DNA of 60,000 nt from Prorocentrum cordatum (lineage: Eukaryota; Sar; Dinophyceae; Prorocentrales; Prorocentraceae). A program made the position numbers and the translations under genes. Of the stretch, positions 11,255-21,378 are shown piece by piece; position 1 is the stretch's first letter, and every line of letters begins with the position of its first letter. Location of the stretch: assembly GCA_963575745.1 (NCBI GenBank), contig CAUYUJ010016904.1, positions 423,772-483,771 of the forward strand, given 5' to 3'. The notes beneath the pieces are model-generated. The model was not told the DNA's origin and made no database searches. It saw only the letters and a program-made list of their open reading frames with translations.

Positions 11255-11393
11255 TCAGCCACTCAGGTTGAGCACCCTGCCCAAGGGTTCGCGGGTGCTC
11301 CCGTGGGTGGCCTTCATATTATTTTCCTATCCCACTTGAGTGGGCAAGAGCTCCGATCTGTGATTGGTGCTGCTTGATTTGCCTTGTATGTAT

Positions 11394-11407
11394 GGACAGG
11401 GTGCCGC
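11394..11407. repeat. Right target-site duplication of R2
   Basis: Exact second copy of GGACAGGGTGCCGC (see 5055-5068). It marks the 3' end of R2 at 11393. Confidence 0.7.
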
Positions 11408-11424
11408 AGAAGTCGTTTTAAGCC

Positions 11425-11780
11425 AACAGTCACACACTTCGTGCTCTTCGACCTCCCAGAACTCCATTCCCGGGCCACATTTTGAATGCCCGGAACCAAC
11501 TGTAGGCCACTTTGTGGTCTTCGAGTCCCCAGAACTCCATTCCCGGGCCACATTTTGAATGCCCGGAGCCAACTCTAGGCCATTTCGTGGTCTTCGAGTT
11601 CCCAAAACTCCACTCCCGGGCCACATTTTGAATGCCCGGAGCCAACTCTAGGCCACTTCGTGGTCTTCGAGTTCCCAGAACTCCATTCCCGGGCCACATT
11701 TTGAATGCCCGTAGCCAACTGTAGGCAACTTCGTGCTCTTCGACTTCCCAGAAATTTTTTTCCTGGCCACATTTTGAATG
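11425..11780. repeat. 73-bp tandem repeat, about five units
   Basis: CCCGGGCCACATTTTGAATG recurs at 11469, 11542, 11615, 11688 and, mutated, 11761, spaced exactly 73 bp. Units differ by a few substitutions. The array lies in the small TIR element, between R2 and the CTGAGG satellite. Confidence 0.9.
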
Positions 11781-11781
11781 C

Positions 11782-12095
11782 TGAGGCAGGCTGATGCTGC
11801 GGTCGAGGCAGGCTGGGGCTGAGGCAGGCTGAGGCTGAGGCCGAGGCTGAAGGCAGACTGAGGCTGAGGCTGAAGCAGAGGCTGAGGCTGAGGCAGGCTG
11901 AGCTGAGGCAGGCTGAGGCTGAGGCTGAGGCTGAGGCAGGCTGAGGCTGAGGCAGGCTGAGGCTGAGGCCGAGGCTGAAGGCAGACTGAGGCTGAGGCTG
12001 AAGCAGGCTGAGGCTGAGGCTGAGGCTGAGGCTGAGGCTGAGGCTGAGGCAGGCTGAGGCTGAGGCTGAGGCTGAGGTGAGGCTGTGACTGCGAC
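11782..12095. repeat. CTGAGG hexanucleotide satellite
   Basis: Runs of GGCTGAGGCTGA and GGCAGGCTGAGG over about 310 bp, with a larger unit containing GCCGAGGCTGAAGGCAGACT seen twice (from about 11838 and 11967). The minus-strand Ala/Ser/Leu-rich open frame across it is a repeat artefact. Confidence 0.9.
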
Positions 12096-12226
12096 TGCCG
12101 TTGCCGCTGCGACTGTCATCGCGAATGCGACTACGACTGCGAGAACAGCAGAATTCTACAACTGGATTTTCATCTGAATCTTAAGGGGAATGCTTTCAGA
12201 TATGCTTCTACACATCGCTGTTAGGT

Positions 12227-13581
12227 TGCTTTGCCGGGATAATTTCACAGGGTGTGAGAACGCCCTAAGAATTGCAATCATGAGGCCTTTGAGCTCTCTG
12301 ACGGCCTATGCTGCCAGGCCAGAGTGGGGCGCGAGGCGAATCCCGCCCTGTGGCTCCGTGGCCTGCCTCCTAGGTCTTTAACCTGCCCTGTGTTCAAGGA
12401 CGGGGGGGCGGGTGTGGCTTGGGAGGTGGGGTCGTCGCCGTCGTTAGTCGTGGGATCGTCTGTCGATGCGGCTGCGGCCAGGTCCCCTGCGGGGCTCCTG
12501 CGGGTTTTTGGAGATGGCTCAGGAGGCGCCTTCAGCTCTGACCCGCGCCGCCGACGTGTCGGCGCGGCCGCTGCGCTGGTGGCCTGGGATGGCGCCAAGC
12601 GGGCCCGACTTAAGGGCTGGGCTTCCACCATCTCAGGCCGCCGCCAGACGGCCCCCAGGGCAGAGCTGTTGGCCTTCGAGCTGGCTCTCCGCAACGTCCC
12701 AGGGAGTTTCGAGTATGTTACTGACAACGAACCCCTGTTAGAGGGGTGGCGGCGACGCCGCTTCCATCACAACTGCGGTGTGAATTCGGACGTTTGGTTC
12801 GTTTCCGCCTGGCCCTTGAGGGCCGCGAGAGTGAGATTTCTGTTCAGTGGACCCCCTCCCGCCTGGATCCCTCTGACCCCTCCTTGTCGCAGGGCCAGGT
12901 TATTCTCGCGGCGGGTAATGAGTCGGCTGATGAGTTGGCGGGCCTGGCCGCGCAGGAGTCTTGGGACCTTGCCACTCGCGGTCAGCGTATTCCTGACGCT
13001 GACCGATGGGATGCCACCTGTTTTTTGGTCCGCCAACGGGCCGCCCAAGCGTTGGCGGAATCCATTCGCGTGGCCCCATGGACCGCGGACAGGCCCAAGA
13101 TGGGCCGTTCCACAATCAACTGCAGGCTGCCCTCAGGGGCAGCTCGCACTGTTTAATTAAGACTGGCGCGAAGTGGATTTGTTCACTTTGCTCGACCATC
13201 TTTCCCTCGGCGAATGTCTTCGAGGCTTGCGGTCAGCCCTGCCCCGCTGTGGACAATGGCGAGACGTTGCACGAGCTTGGCCATGGAATCTCTCGGGCGA
13301 GGCGGGCGGCGACGGAGTCTTTGCATCCCAGTCACTGTTTGCATTTCTGGCCCGAACAGTCACTGTACTTTTGTGCTCGGTGTGGCCGTTCGGCTACTGT
13401 CGATCCGAGGCAACTTCGCAGCGTGTGCTCCCAGTGCTCTAAGAAAGGACGCGAGAATCTTCTCAGAATTCGTCGAGGGCTGTTCCCAGGCCACAATGGT
13501 CCCTCGGCCCTTGTCTTGGAGGCCGCTGTCAGTCGGATCCGACGCGTCGAGGGGCGTCGGTTAGTCCCTGGCTCTCGCTAG
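12227..13581 (+). pseudogene. R1 retroelement, 3' part: RNase H and zinc fingers
   Basis: The reading resumes at 12262 with FHRV, an in-frame TGA (12271-12273) where Trp is expected, then ERPKN. This is the missing continuation of the CPRCG motif at 4950. PALWLRGLPPRS leads to an RNase H-like domain: FGDGSGGAFS (Asp, about 12513), TAPRAELLAFELAL (Glu) and VTDNEPLLEGW (Asp). After a frameshift near 12740 comes GNESADELAGLAA (last Asp, about 12920). A further shift leads to zinc fingers (WICSLCSTIF, YFCARCGRS, CSQCSKKG) and the end RRVEGRRLVPGSR at 13581. It belongs with 3-4977 as one LINE split by a 7.25-kb insertion. Confidence 0.7.
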
Positions 13582-14140
13582 TCCCGCCTGCCACGTAGAC
13601 TGTGGCGATCATGACACTCGTGACACTCCTCCTCCTCCTCCCCAGTTCCTCCTCCTCCTCGTTCCCCTCCTTATCCTCCGACTCCAGCACGACAGGGGTG
13701 CCCTCTTTGCTCCTTTCTGTAGCAGCAGCAACACGAAACCAATAATGGATAGCGTTTGGCGCCCATCGGCGCAAGGAAACGCTGCGCACGTTTGGTGCTT
13801 GTTTGGGAAGCAAGGGGCAGATAAACACTGCGTAGTGTTTTTTTTGTTTGTCGGCGTTTGTTTTGCCGGCCCCGATGCTCGCACGGGCCCCCCTCCCAGC
13901 GCCCTGCTCGGCGCCTCCCAGACCCGGAGATCAAGCGCGCACAGTGGTTTGCGCCCTCGTTGGAAGGAAACGCTGTGTATGTTTGTTGTTGCTGATTATT
14001 TGGGCTTGCGACACAAGGACGCACTGCGCATGTTGCGCTGTGCTTTGGGTGCCCAGTGCTCGCCGCGGCCCCCCTCCCAGCGCCCCTTTCGGAGCCTCCC
14101 GCCCACCCGCCCGCCCCCCTTCAAGGAAAACAAAAAAGCA
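13582..14140. repeat. CT-rich spacer and a degenerate two-copy repeat of about 185 bp
   Basis: 13615-13690 is CCT-rich. Then GCGCCC, AAGGAAACGCTG and TGTTTG landmarks at 13759-13800 recur at 13951-13990, and GGCCCCCCTCCCAGCGCCC at about 13886 recurs at about 14068, a spacing of 180-192 bp. No credible gene is present. Confidence 0.6.
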
Positions 14141-14189
14141 GCAATGCGCAGCGCGCCCTTGCTTCCCGACCCCAAAACCGCATTTCCTT

Positions 14190-14310
14190 GCGAGGGGGGG
14201 GGGGGGGGGGGTACAAACAATTTCTGGCATTCGAAAGCGTGCCACTGGATCACCCTGCAATTGAAAAAGGGGGTGCGCTCGCCCCCCCCCCCCCCCCCTT
14301 TCCCCCCCTT

Positions 14311-14341
<31 letters not shown>

Positions 14342-14540
14342 TCCTTCCCTGCAAAGGGGGGGGGGGGGAGGGTGAATTTTGACCCCCCCCCCCCCCCCCT
14401 CCCCTCCTTAACTCCTTGAGGGGGTCCGAACCCCCCTCCTCCCACCCTTCCGGGGGGGGGGGGGGCATCCCCCCCCTTCCCCCCTCCCCCCTTGGCGCTG
14501 GAAGGGGGGGGGGGGGCGTTCGAACCCGCCCCCCCTCCTC
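14190..14540. repeat. Poly(G)/poly(C) tracts
   Basis: Alternating runs of 10-20 G and C, such as the G run at 14196-14211 and the C runs at 14283-14339 and 14381-14400. G runs facing C runs could pair or form G-quadruplexes (inference). Homopolymers of this length are prone to assembly error. Confidence 0.85.
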
Positions 14541-14565
14541 CCCTTTGCGCCGAACAGGGGGCCGA

Positions 14566-15995
14566 TGAAAGAGTCGTGATTTGTGAGCAGTGAGAAGCGA
14601 GTAGTGGGTAGCGACTAGGGAGTAGGAGTGAGTAGTGAGTAGAGAGTAGCGAGGGGGGAGTAGAGACGAGTGATAAGTTTGTAGTGAGTAGGTGGGTAGT
14701 GAATAGGAGTAGTGAGTATCGGGTAGTGAATAAAGAGTGTATAGAGTAGTGCGTAGTGAGTCGCGAGCAGTGGGTAGCTGGTAGTGAGTAGTGCGCAGTG
14801 AACGGTGGGTGGTGAGTTGTGAGTAATGAGTGGTGAGTGGTGGGTGCTGAGTAGTGAGTAGTGAGTAATGCTTAGTGAGCAGAGAGTAGCGACCAGTGAG
14901 TAGTGGGTAGTGAATCGGGGGTGGTGAATATTGAGTAGTGAGTAGTGAGTAGTGAGTAGTGAGTAGCGAGTGCTGAGTAGGGAGTAGTGGGTATGGAGTA
15001 GGGGGTAGTGCGTGGTCAGTAGTGAAAAGTGGGTAGTGAGTAGTGGATAGCTAGTAGTGAGTAGTGAGTAGTGAGTATATAGTAGCGAGTAGTGAGAGAA
15101 GAGTGGAGGTTAGTGAGACGTGGGTATTCAGGAGAGGGTAGTGGGTAGTGCGCAGTGGGTAGTGAGTTGTCAGCATTGACTACTGAGAAGTGAGTAGTGA
15201 GTAGGTGTCAGAGTGTAGTGAGCAGTGATTACTGATTAGTGGGTGGTTGGTAGTGGGTACTGCGCAGGGAGGAGTGAGTGGTGAGTAGTGGGTAGTGAGT
15301 AGTGAGTAGTGGGTACTGGGTAGTGGGTAGTGAGCTAGCGAGTAGTAAGTAGGCAGTAGTGAGTCATGGGTAATGAGTAGTGAGTAGTGCGCAGTGCGTC
15401 GTCATTAGTGCGTGGTGAGTAGCCGGTAGTGCGTATTGAGCAATAAGTATTGATTCGTGAGTGGCTCGTAGGGAGTAGTGATTGACTTGTGACTAGAGTA
15501 GTGCGTAGTGGGTAGTGGGTAGTGAATATTGCGTATCGGGTAGCGAGTAGGGAGTTGCGAGTAGTGAGTTGTGAGTGGTGAGCAGTGAGTATTGTGTATG
15601 ATGTAGGGAGTTGCGAGTAGCTAGCAGCGGATGATGAATTGTGAATTGTGGGCAGTGAGTAGTGAGTACTGAATTGTGAGTACTCAGTACTGAGTAGTGG
15701 ATAGTGGTTAGTGGGTAGTGAGTAGTGATTAATGACTAGTGAGTAGGGGGTAGTGACTAGTGCTAAGAGAGTAGTGAGTATTGAATAGAAGGTAGGGAAT
15801 AGTGAGTTGGGAGTTGCGAGTTGGGAGTAGTGAGTATGAGTAGTGAGTAGTGGGTAGTGGGTAGTGAGTAGTGGGTCGTGAGCAGTGAGTCGTGAATAGT
15901 GGGCAGTGCGTAGTTAGAAGTGAGTAGTGAGTTACGATTTGTGAGTAGTGGGTAGTGTGTAGTGAAAAATGAGTACTGAGTACTGTTTGGGGCGA
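14566..15995. repeat. Degenerate GAGTAGT minisatellite, 1.4 kb
   Basis: The 7-mer GTGAGTA/GAGTAGT and variants (GGGTAGT, GCGTAGT) repeat throughout without a reading frame. Divergence between units is high, which suggests age. It ends at GGGTTCGGGTTTGGGGTTAG near 16000. Confidence 0.9.
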
Positions 15996-17040
15996 GGGTT
16001 CGGGTTTGGGGTTAGGGTTGCGGGTGGTCGGGGTGGTAGTGGTAAGGGTGGTAGGGGTCGGGTTCCGGAGCCAGGGGGCGCCGTGGCGAAAGGGGGGGAA
16101 GGGGGATCGGATGGGGTTCGAATTTGGCGGCCAGGGGTTCCCCGGCGACGAACCGGGAAAGGGGGGGAGGGGGGGGGGGGGTCCCCGACGACGGATCGGG
16201 AAAAGGGGGACAGGGGGGGGGTCCCCAACGACGGGTCGGGGAAAGGGGGGGGGGAGGGGTTCCCCCCCCCCTTTGGGGAGATCCAGCGGCGCGCCCACCT
16301 AGTATTGATTTTGTGTTGCTGCGAAGAGGAGGAGGGTAGACCTGCCGTGCCCGGGTCGGAGGAAGAGAAGGAAAAAGAGGAGGAGGAGGAACAGGACGAG
16401 AAAGAGAAGGAGGAGGAGGAGGAGGAGGAGGAGGAGGAGGAGGAGGAGGAGGAGGAGGAGGAGGGGGAGGGGGAGGAGGAGGAAGAGGAGGAGAAGAAGA
16501 AGGAGGACGACGACGAGCAATCGATCAGTGAAGGTTTTGGTGTATTGGTGGTTTGGGAGGCTCAGAGAGGATTGCTGGGAGAGAGGCGACTGGGGGGCGA
16601 CGACGACGACGACGCAACACTTGTTCTCAAGGAAGCCGCGTGACGCACGCATGAATCCGGGATCGCACATATATCAAACAGAGATCTGCGAGTGGCTCAG
16701 GAGCGGAATCAACTAGGAACGGGTGTCGTTCGTCTGAGAAACCGCTTCTGCAACGGTGACGTTCTCGAGGACATCCAGAAAAGGGATGCCTCCATCCCTT
16801 ACCGTTGTTCCCCCTCCTCCTCCTCTTCCTCGCTCCTCCTCGTCTTCTTCGTTCCTTCTGAGAAAGAGCGTTGTGAGAAGAATGCAGGTCATGGTAAACC
16901 GTCTGAAGCAAACTTTGAAACCATCTGCAGGACGTGGAGAACGAGGAGGGTGTGGAGAAGCGGGAGAGGGATGCGGAGGCGGAGGAAGACGAATCTCATA
17001 AGTTCGCTTCCCGTCCCAAGCGCTGGTAGATGAGGAGGAT
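15996..17040. repeat. G-rich block and GGA microsatellite, no gene
   Basis: 16050-16270 holds repeats of the type GGGGTTCCCCGACGACGGATCGGGAAAGG. 16340-16520 is almost pure GGA/GAGGAA. 16800-16860 is CCT. Glu-rich or Leu-rich open frames here follow the repeats. I see no supported gene between 16270 and 17040. Confidence 0.8.
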
Positions 17041-17310
17041 GACGAAGATGACGAGGATAGGAGATGAGGGTGATGAGAGGTGGAAGATGAGGAGGAGGAA
17101 GATGAGGATAAGGAGAGGAGGAAGATGAGGAGGATGTGGGTGAGGATGGTCAGGATGAGGGTGAGGATAATGAAGCAATCGAAGGGGATGAGGAGGATGA
17201 GGAGGATGAGGAAGATGAGCGATGTGGAGGAGAGAAGCGAGGAAGAGGGAGCAGGAAGAGGAAAAGGAGCAGGAGGAGGAAGATAATGATGATGAGGAGG
17301 ATGCCCCCCC
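17041..17310. repeat. GGA/GAT-rich microsatellite
   Basis: Degenerate GATGAGGAG repeats, purine-only on the plus strand. Followed by spacer and a (TA)n tract at 17480-17508. Confidence 0.85.
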
Positions 17311-17471
17311 CCCCCAAGCCGTCTTTGAGGGATGCGAGGGGGAGCACATATGTATGTGTATGTATATAGATATATTCACAGGTGCATGCGTTTAGTTCGA
17401 TCTCCCCATCTCACGATCTCACTATATCTCTGTCTACCGACATCACTATCTACATACCAGTCCCGCTATCT

Positions 17472-17509
<38 letters not shown>

Positions 17510-17512
17510 ATG

Positions 17513-17770
17513 GACGGGGCAACCACGGGACAACCGCGGGACAACCACAGGACAAGAACGAGACATGCACTGGCCAATCGCGGGATTCGCACAGGGCACC
17601 CGTGGGCCACGGGACAAGTGACAACCACGGGACATTCACAGGACAATCATGGGACAACCATCGGGACAACCGTCGGAACAAATGCGGGACAATCGGGACA
17701 ACCACCAGACAGCCATGGGGCAACCAGGGGACAATCACGGGACAACCACAGGACAACCCAGGGATAGTTT
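17513..17770. repeat. GGGACAACCAC minisatellite
   Basis: About 22 units of a 10-12-bp motif, ACCACGGGACA with variants (AATCGGGACA, ACCACAGGACA). The plus-strand Thr/Gly/Gln frames come from the repeat. Confidence 0.85.
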
Positions 17771-17997
17771 CGCGCACGCCCTGGCCCACCAGGGAGGAAA
17801 TTGTGTTGCCTTAGGCCTAGCTGGGGCAGAACTCGTTCAGACTCGAGTCGCCTCTCCAGTACGCGCGACACGCACGATTCAAATCGACGCCGAAACCGAT
17901 TTCTTGGTTGGACGAATCCGCTTCATTCGGTCTCACCACCCAAACCTCGGATTATCAGCGGAAGGCTGTCGGAGTCGGAACGTTGCCAGAGTCGGGA

Positions 17998-18237
17998 TCA
18001 GGTCATGTGACGGGGATTATTTGTCAGCGGAATGGTTGACCGGACAATGCGAAGTTTGAGGACCTCGGGTTTCCATGAGCAGCGGTTGGGGTTTGTGCAG
18101 AAGTGGCAGCGGAAGCCCTTGCCTTCCCGCTGGCAGAGCGCCCTGCCGCTGATCGCCTCCCGAGCGAGCATTTCGCGAGCTACCGCGCCGCCTGCCCCGC
18201 TGAGCGCGCGGTGAGCGGATGCGGTTCGGGCGCACTG
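17998..18237 (-). CDS. Possible exon encoding a cysteine-rich zinc-binding segment
   Basis: The minus-strand frame from 18237 to the TGA at 17998-18000 is open for 79 codons and reads like coding sequence. GAVAREMLAREAISG precedes CQREGKGFRCHFCTNPNRC (C-x8-C-x2-C-x5-C), then SWKPEVLKLR. It has no ATG at its upstream edge, and a stop bounds it at 18238-18240, so it would be a 3' exon or a fragment. The spacing of four Cys suggests a small zinc ribbon, but I do not recognise a family. Neighbouring DNA is satellite. Confidence 0.3.
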   Translation of the reverse strand, partial: QCARTASAHRALSGAGGAVAREMLAREAISGRALCQREGKGFRCHFCTNPNRCSWKPEVLKLRIVRSTIPLTNNPRHMT

Positions 18238-18249
18238 TCAGAGCGTTTG

Positions 18250-20320
18250 CCGCGTGCTGGACAAAGCCTTCTTTGGATTGTAGGCTAGAGCGGCACGACA
18301 GGAGAGAGGAGGCCGCACGAAGACAACGAGAGTGGCACGCGGGTCCATCTTGAGGATATCGTCTGTGTGGCAGTAATGGCGGGCTTCGTTGGGGGATGAA
18401 GGAATGGGTGGGTGCAGCCATAGGTGGCACAAGATATGCCAGGTCGCGCATACATTGTCATACAATGTGCTTTATCAAAGTATCAGCGGCCTTGCATACA
18501 TTGCGCTGCTCGGTGACGCTCGTGCGATGGCTCCATGTCTTTGCGCTTGTCGGCACCGGAACAAAAGGGCTTGCAGGAATGACAAGGTCAGCACAGCATT
18601 GTCGCATATCCTTGGTGAGTGGGCTGTGGCCCACATTGACGGCACTCTGTCGGGGCTTGAGGGCACACTTGGTTCGCGACTCAGACTTTTCAGTGTCCCG
18701 AAGACCTCCTGGCGCGCCAAGCGAAAAGTGGCAGATCGGAATCGCCACTCGTAGCGGTTGCGTCTCCTGACCAGGCTTCCACATCACAGTCTGTTTTCTG
18801 CGAGCAGGGCAGTCGTCGGTAGTGCGCGGGTCAGTCGGTCTAGAACCTATAGGTTAGTGATGCGCGTGATCCTGAGCGCGCACATGCACAAGCGCATGCA
18901 GGCACAGAGTTGCATTTTGCCCTCCGCATGTACTGTCCTCAGCAGAGTTGAAGCGGGACCCTTGTGGCAGAGCGCCGTATCTTGACACCACATCGGCACC
19001 GGTAGGGTACGACGGGTTTTGCAGTATCGATGTTGTTTGTTGGACGGGCTGTCTAGCAGCCTTCATATTGTTCGACATCATCCAGCTCCATGCGGCCAGC
19101 CACTCCCCGGGGGCCGTCTTTTCGCCCTGGGTTGTTTTTGCGCTGGCCCTGGGACCCGGCGAGGGCCCCCCGGAGGCCAGGAGCCGCCCGCCATGATATT
19201 GATGCTCTGCCACGACGGGGGCAGGCCTGGGCCCCGATGGCTCGAGGCGGAGATCCGCGCGGCGGCGGCTGCCCCCGCGGGGGGCGGGGGCGGGCCCCGT
19301 CGTCTTCATCTTCTTGAGAACGTCCCTTGCCCCCCCCCGTCCGCGCACGTGCCTCGGGCCGCGGGTGCGTTGACCCCCCCCCCTATTGCTGGCTCCCCTC
19401 CGCACCCGGCGAGGGCTCGAGCGGAGAGCCGCGCGGCGGCCGCTCCCTCCCCCCGGGGGGGCGGCCGGGTCCCCCCCCCGCCATGGACGGCCCACGGGAG
19501 GGCGGCCAGGAGCGCGCGCGGCGCGGGGCGGGGCGCGGCTTCCTGGATGTGGCCCTCCCTCTCTCTCTCGAGGGCGCGGGCGGTGCGGTGCCGCGGTGCC
19601 TCGTCGGTGCCCCGGTGTGCCTGCCCCGGTGCCTCGGCCGTCCTCGGTGCCACGGCGATGCCTCGGTGCCCTCCCCAATGTCCTCCAGCGTCTCGGTGCC
19701 TCGGCGATGCCTCGGTGCCCTCCTCGGTAGCCTCGATGCCTCGCCTGGGCCCCCCCCCTGTGGCCAGGGGCAGCGCTAAGGGAGGACCAGGCCCTGCGGA
19801 TTGAGAAGATCAGGGGCAACGGCCCAGGGGCCAGGGGGAGAGATGTTTTGAACGTCGTCTGATCTCGACGGGTGTCACGCCTCGGGATGCCTTCTCGCAG
19901 CTGCGCCTGGTCGACAGCGTTCGAGAGGTGCCTGGATCTCCCCGAACGGCCGCCAGGAAAACAGCTCCACATCCATGGACTCTAGGGCGGGGTTCCTCGG
20001 CCGCGACCCCATGGAGATCGCCCGCGACTCCATGGGATCGGCACTGATTCCCTGCGCGGAACGCACCTGTGCGATCGCACATCCCCGGAATTGCGCTCCA
20101 GAGATCCAGAATGCGAGGGCACGGACACGGATGTGTCTGCTGCTCGTGCCTCGCTCCGGGCGCAGAGGGTCGACTTGACCGGGAGAGGGTTGGGAATTTG
20201 CATCGGAGTAGCGTGCGCGGCGAGTCACCGCTGGCCCCCGGCCACGTGGTCGGGCAGTGGCCTCGGGCGGAGACCTGCTCGCTAGGGGAGGAGTTTCAGG
20301 GGGCGGAAGGTGCACACAAG
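18250..20320. other. GC-rich spacer without a supported gene
   Basis: 19080-19830 is very GC-rich and contains degenerate TCGGTGCCTCGG decamer repeats (19590-19750), which create long Arg/Pro frames on both strands. The GGCGAGGGCCCCCC string at 19159 also occurs in the inverted-repeat element at 41390, so part may be a related repeat. A minus-strand frame at 18458-18787 is plausible in composition but carries no motif. I call no gene here. Confidence 0.5.
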
Positions 20321-20329
20321 GGAGGTGGG

Positions 20330-20540
20330 AGGAGGAGAAGGATGAGGAGGACGAGGAGGAGGAGGAGAAAAAGGAGGAGGAAGAAGAGGAAGATGGGAAG
20401 GAGGATGAGTGAGAGGGAGGAGGAGTGAGGAGTGAGGGGGAGTGAGGAGAGGAGGAGGAGGAGGAGGAGGAGGAGGAGGAGGAGGAGGAGGAGTAGGAGG
20501 AGGAGGAGGAGGAGGAGGAGGAGGAGGGGGCGGACGAGGA
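20330..20540. repeat. GGA microsatellite
   Basis: Nearly uninterrupted GGA/GGAGAA repeats. Poly-Leu or poly-Ser frames on the minus strand are artefacts. Confidence 0.9.
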
Positions 20541-21378
20541 GGACAAGGACGAGGAACGAAAAGTGAGCTGTTCTCTCCTGCCGTCCCTCCTCATGCTTTT
20601 TCTTTTCCAGGTCTCCGTCCTCGCACCGCGCGCCCAGGGTCTTCATCCCCGGGCCCTAGTTCCAGCAAACCTTGGGTCTTCGTCCCAGTGCCGCGTATCA
20701 TACGTGATGGCCCTGGGGCCCGAAACTGGGCGAGAACGCCTGGGCGTGTAAAGATTGCAACGCCCAGAACTCAGGGTCGATCCTCGCACCCCGAACCGAA
20801 CCTCCATCCTCAGACCACCCCCCCTTTGCGGAGAGGGGCTGCCCCCTCAGGCGGAAGAGGGCTCCGGGCCAGAGGCGGCCGCTGCCCCGGAGCCGCTGCC
20901 CGAGGGTTTCGACCTGCTGCTGGTGACGCTCCAGCAGGCGCTCCAGCCTCAACGCGGGAGGGGGCAGGGAGGGGGGTGATCAGGACCAACGTTAGGGAGG
21001 GGGATGGGCTCAGCGGGGGAAGAATCGACCCCCTGTCGCCCATTCATCGCCGATGGAGGGAGGAAGGGCAAGAGGAGGCGGGGAGGGAGGGGAGGGAGGA
21101 AAGGAGGAGGGACCCTGACACTCCAGCGCCGCGAATTTTTCACACCGGGCGTTTCTGCCCAGCTTCGGGCCCAGGGGCCCGCACAAATCGGTCTGGCTGG
21201 AGAAATGCCGCAGGAATGTGGGGTCTAGGGCTCCAGTCGCGATTTCTCGCGATGTTGCATTTTCTTCGCAACATCGGATCTCAGGGAAGGTGCAGGGATG
21301 GATTGAGGGGACCTTGAATAAGTGCAGCAGCGATGTGTACTTGTCTTCCCCCTCTCCCTCCATCTCTCTTCTTCCTGC

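Larger units (their letters stand above)
5069..11393 (+). mobile_element. R2: SL-headed LINE, retrotransposed as a trans-spliced mRNA
   Basis: The element starts with an untemplated-looking G (5069) and the complete dinoflagellate spliced leader (5070-5091). It runs through ORF1 (5257-6507) and ORF2 (6515-11254: endonuclease, RT, RNase H, zinc fingers) and ends TTGTATGTAT at 11393. It is bracketed by 14-bp direct repeats. This is what target-primed reverse transcription of a full-length trans-spliced transcript would leave. ORF1 is open, but ORF2 carries about eight frameshifts, most at homopolymer runs, so the copy is dead or the assembly has homopolymer errors. No poly(A) tail is visible. 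A CCCACTTGAGTGGG hairpin at 11331-11344 lies in the 3' untranslated part. Confidence 0.7.
4972..12226 (+). mobile_element. TIR-bounded insertion in R1 (about 0.9 kb before R2 entered it)
   Basis: The ends are inverted copies of ACCTAACAGCGA: 4972-4983 on the plus strand and 12215-12226 as TCGCTGTTAGGT. A further CAGATGA match lies about 50 bp inside both ends. The repeats sit exactly where R1 is interrupted. With the R2 insertion and one target-site copy removed, the element would be about 916 bp: two short flanks, a 73-bp tandem array and a CTGAGG satellite. No transposase belongs to it, so it looks non-autonomous. Target-site duplication is unclear: GCGCTTTTT on the left against TGCTTTGCC on the right is only a partial match. 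Strand is arbitrary. Confidence 0.6.

Noticed and set aside
11430-12119. 229-codon minus-strand frame
   Set aside because: Covers the 73-bp array and the CTGAGG satellite; Ala/Ser/Gln-Pro content comes from the repeat.
18854-19972. 372-codon minus-strand Arg/Gly-rich frame
   Set aside because: High GC suppresses stops; equally long frames run on the plus strand, with no motif in either.
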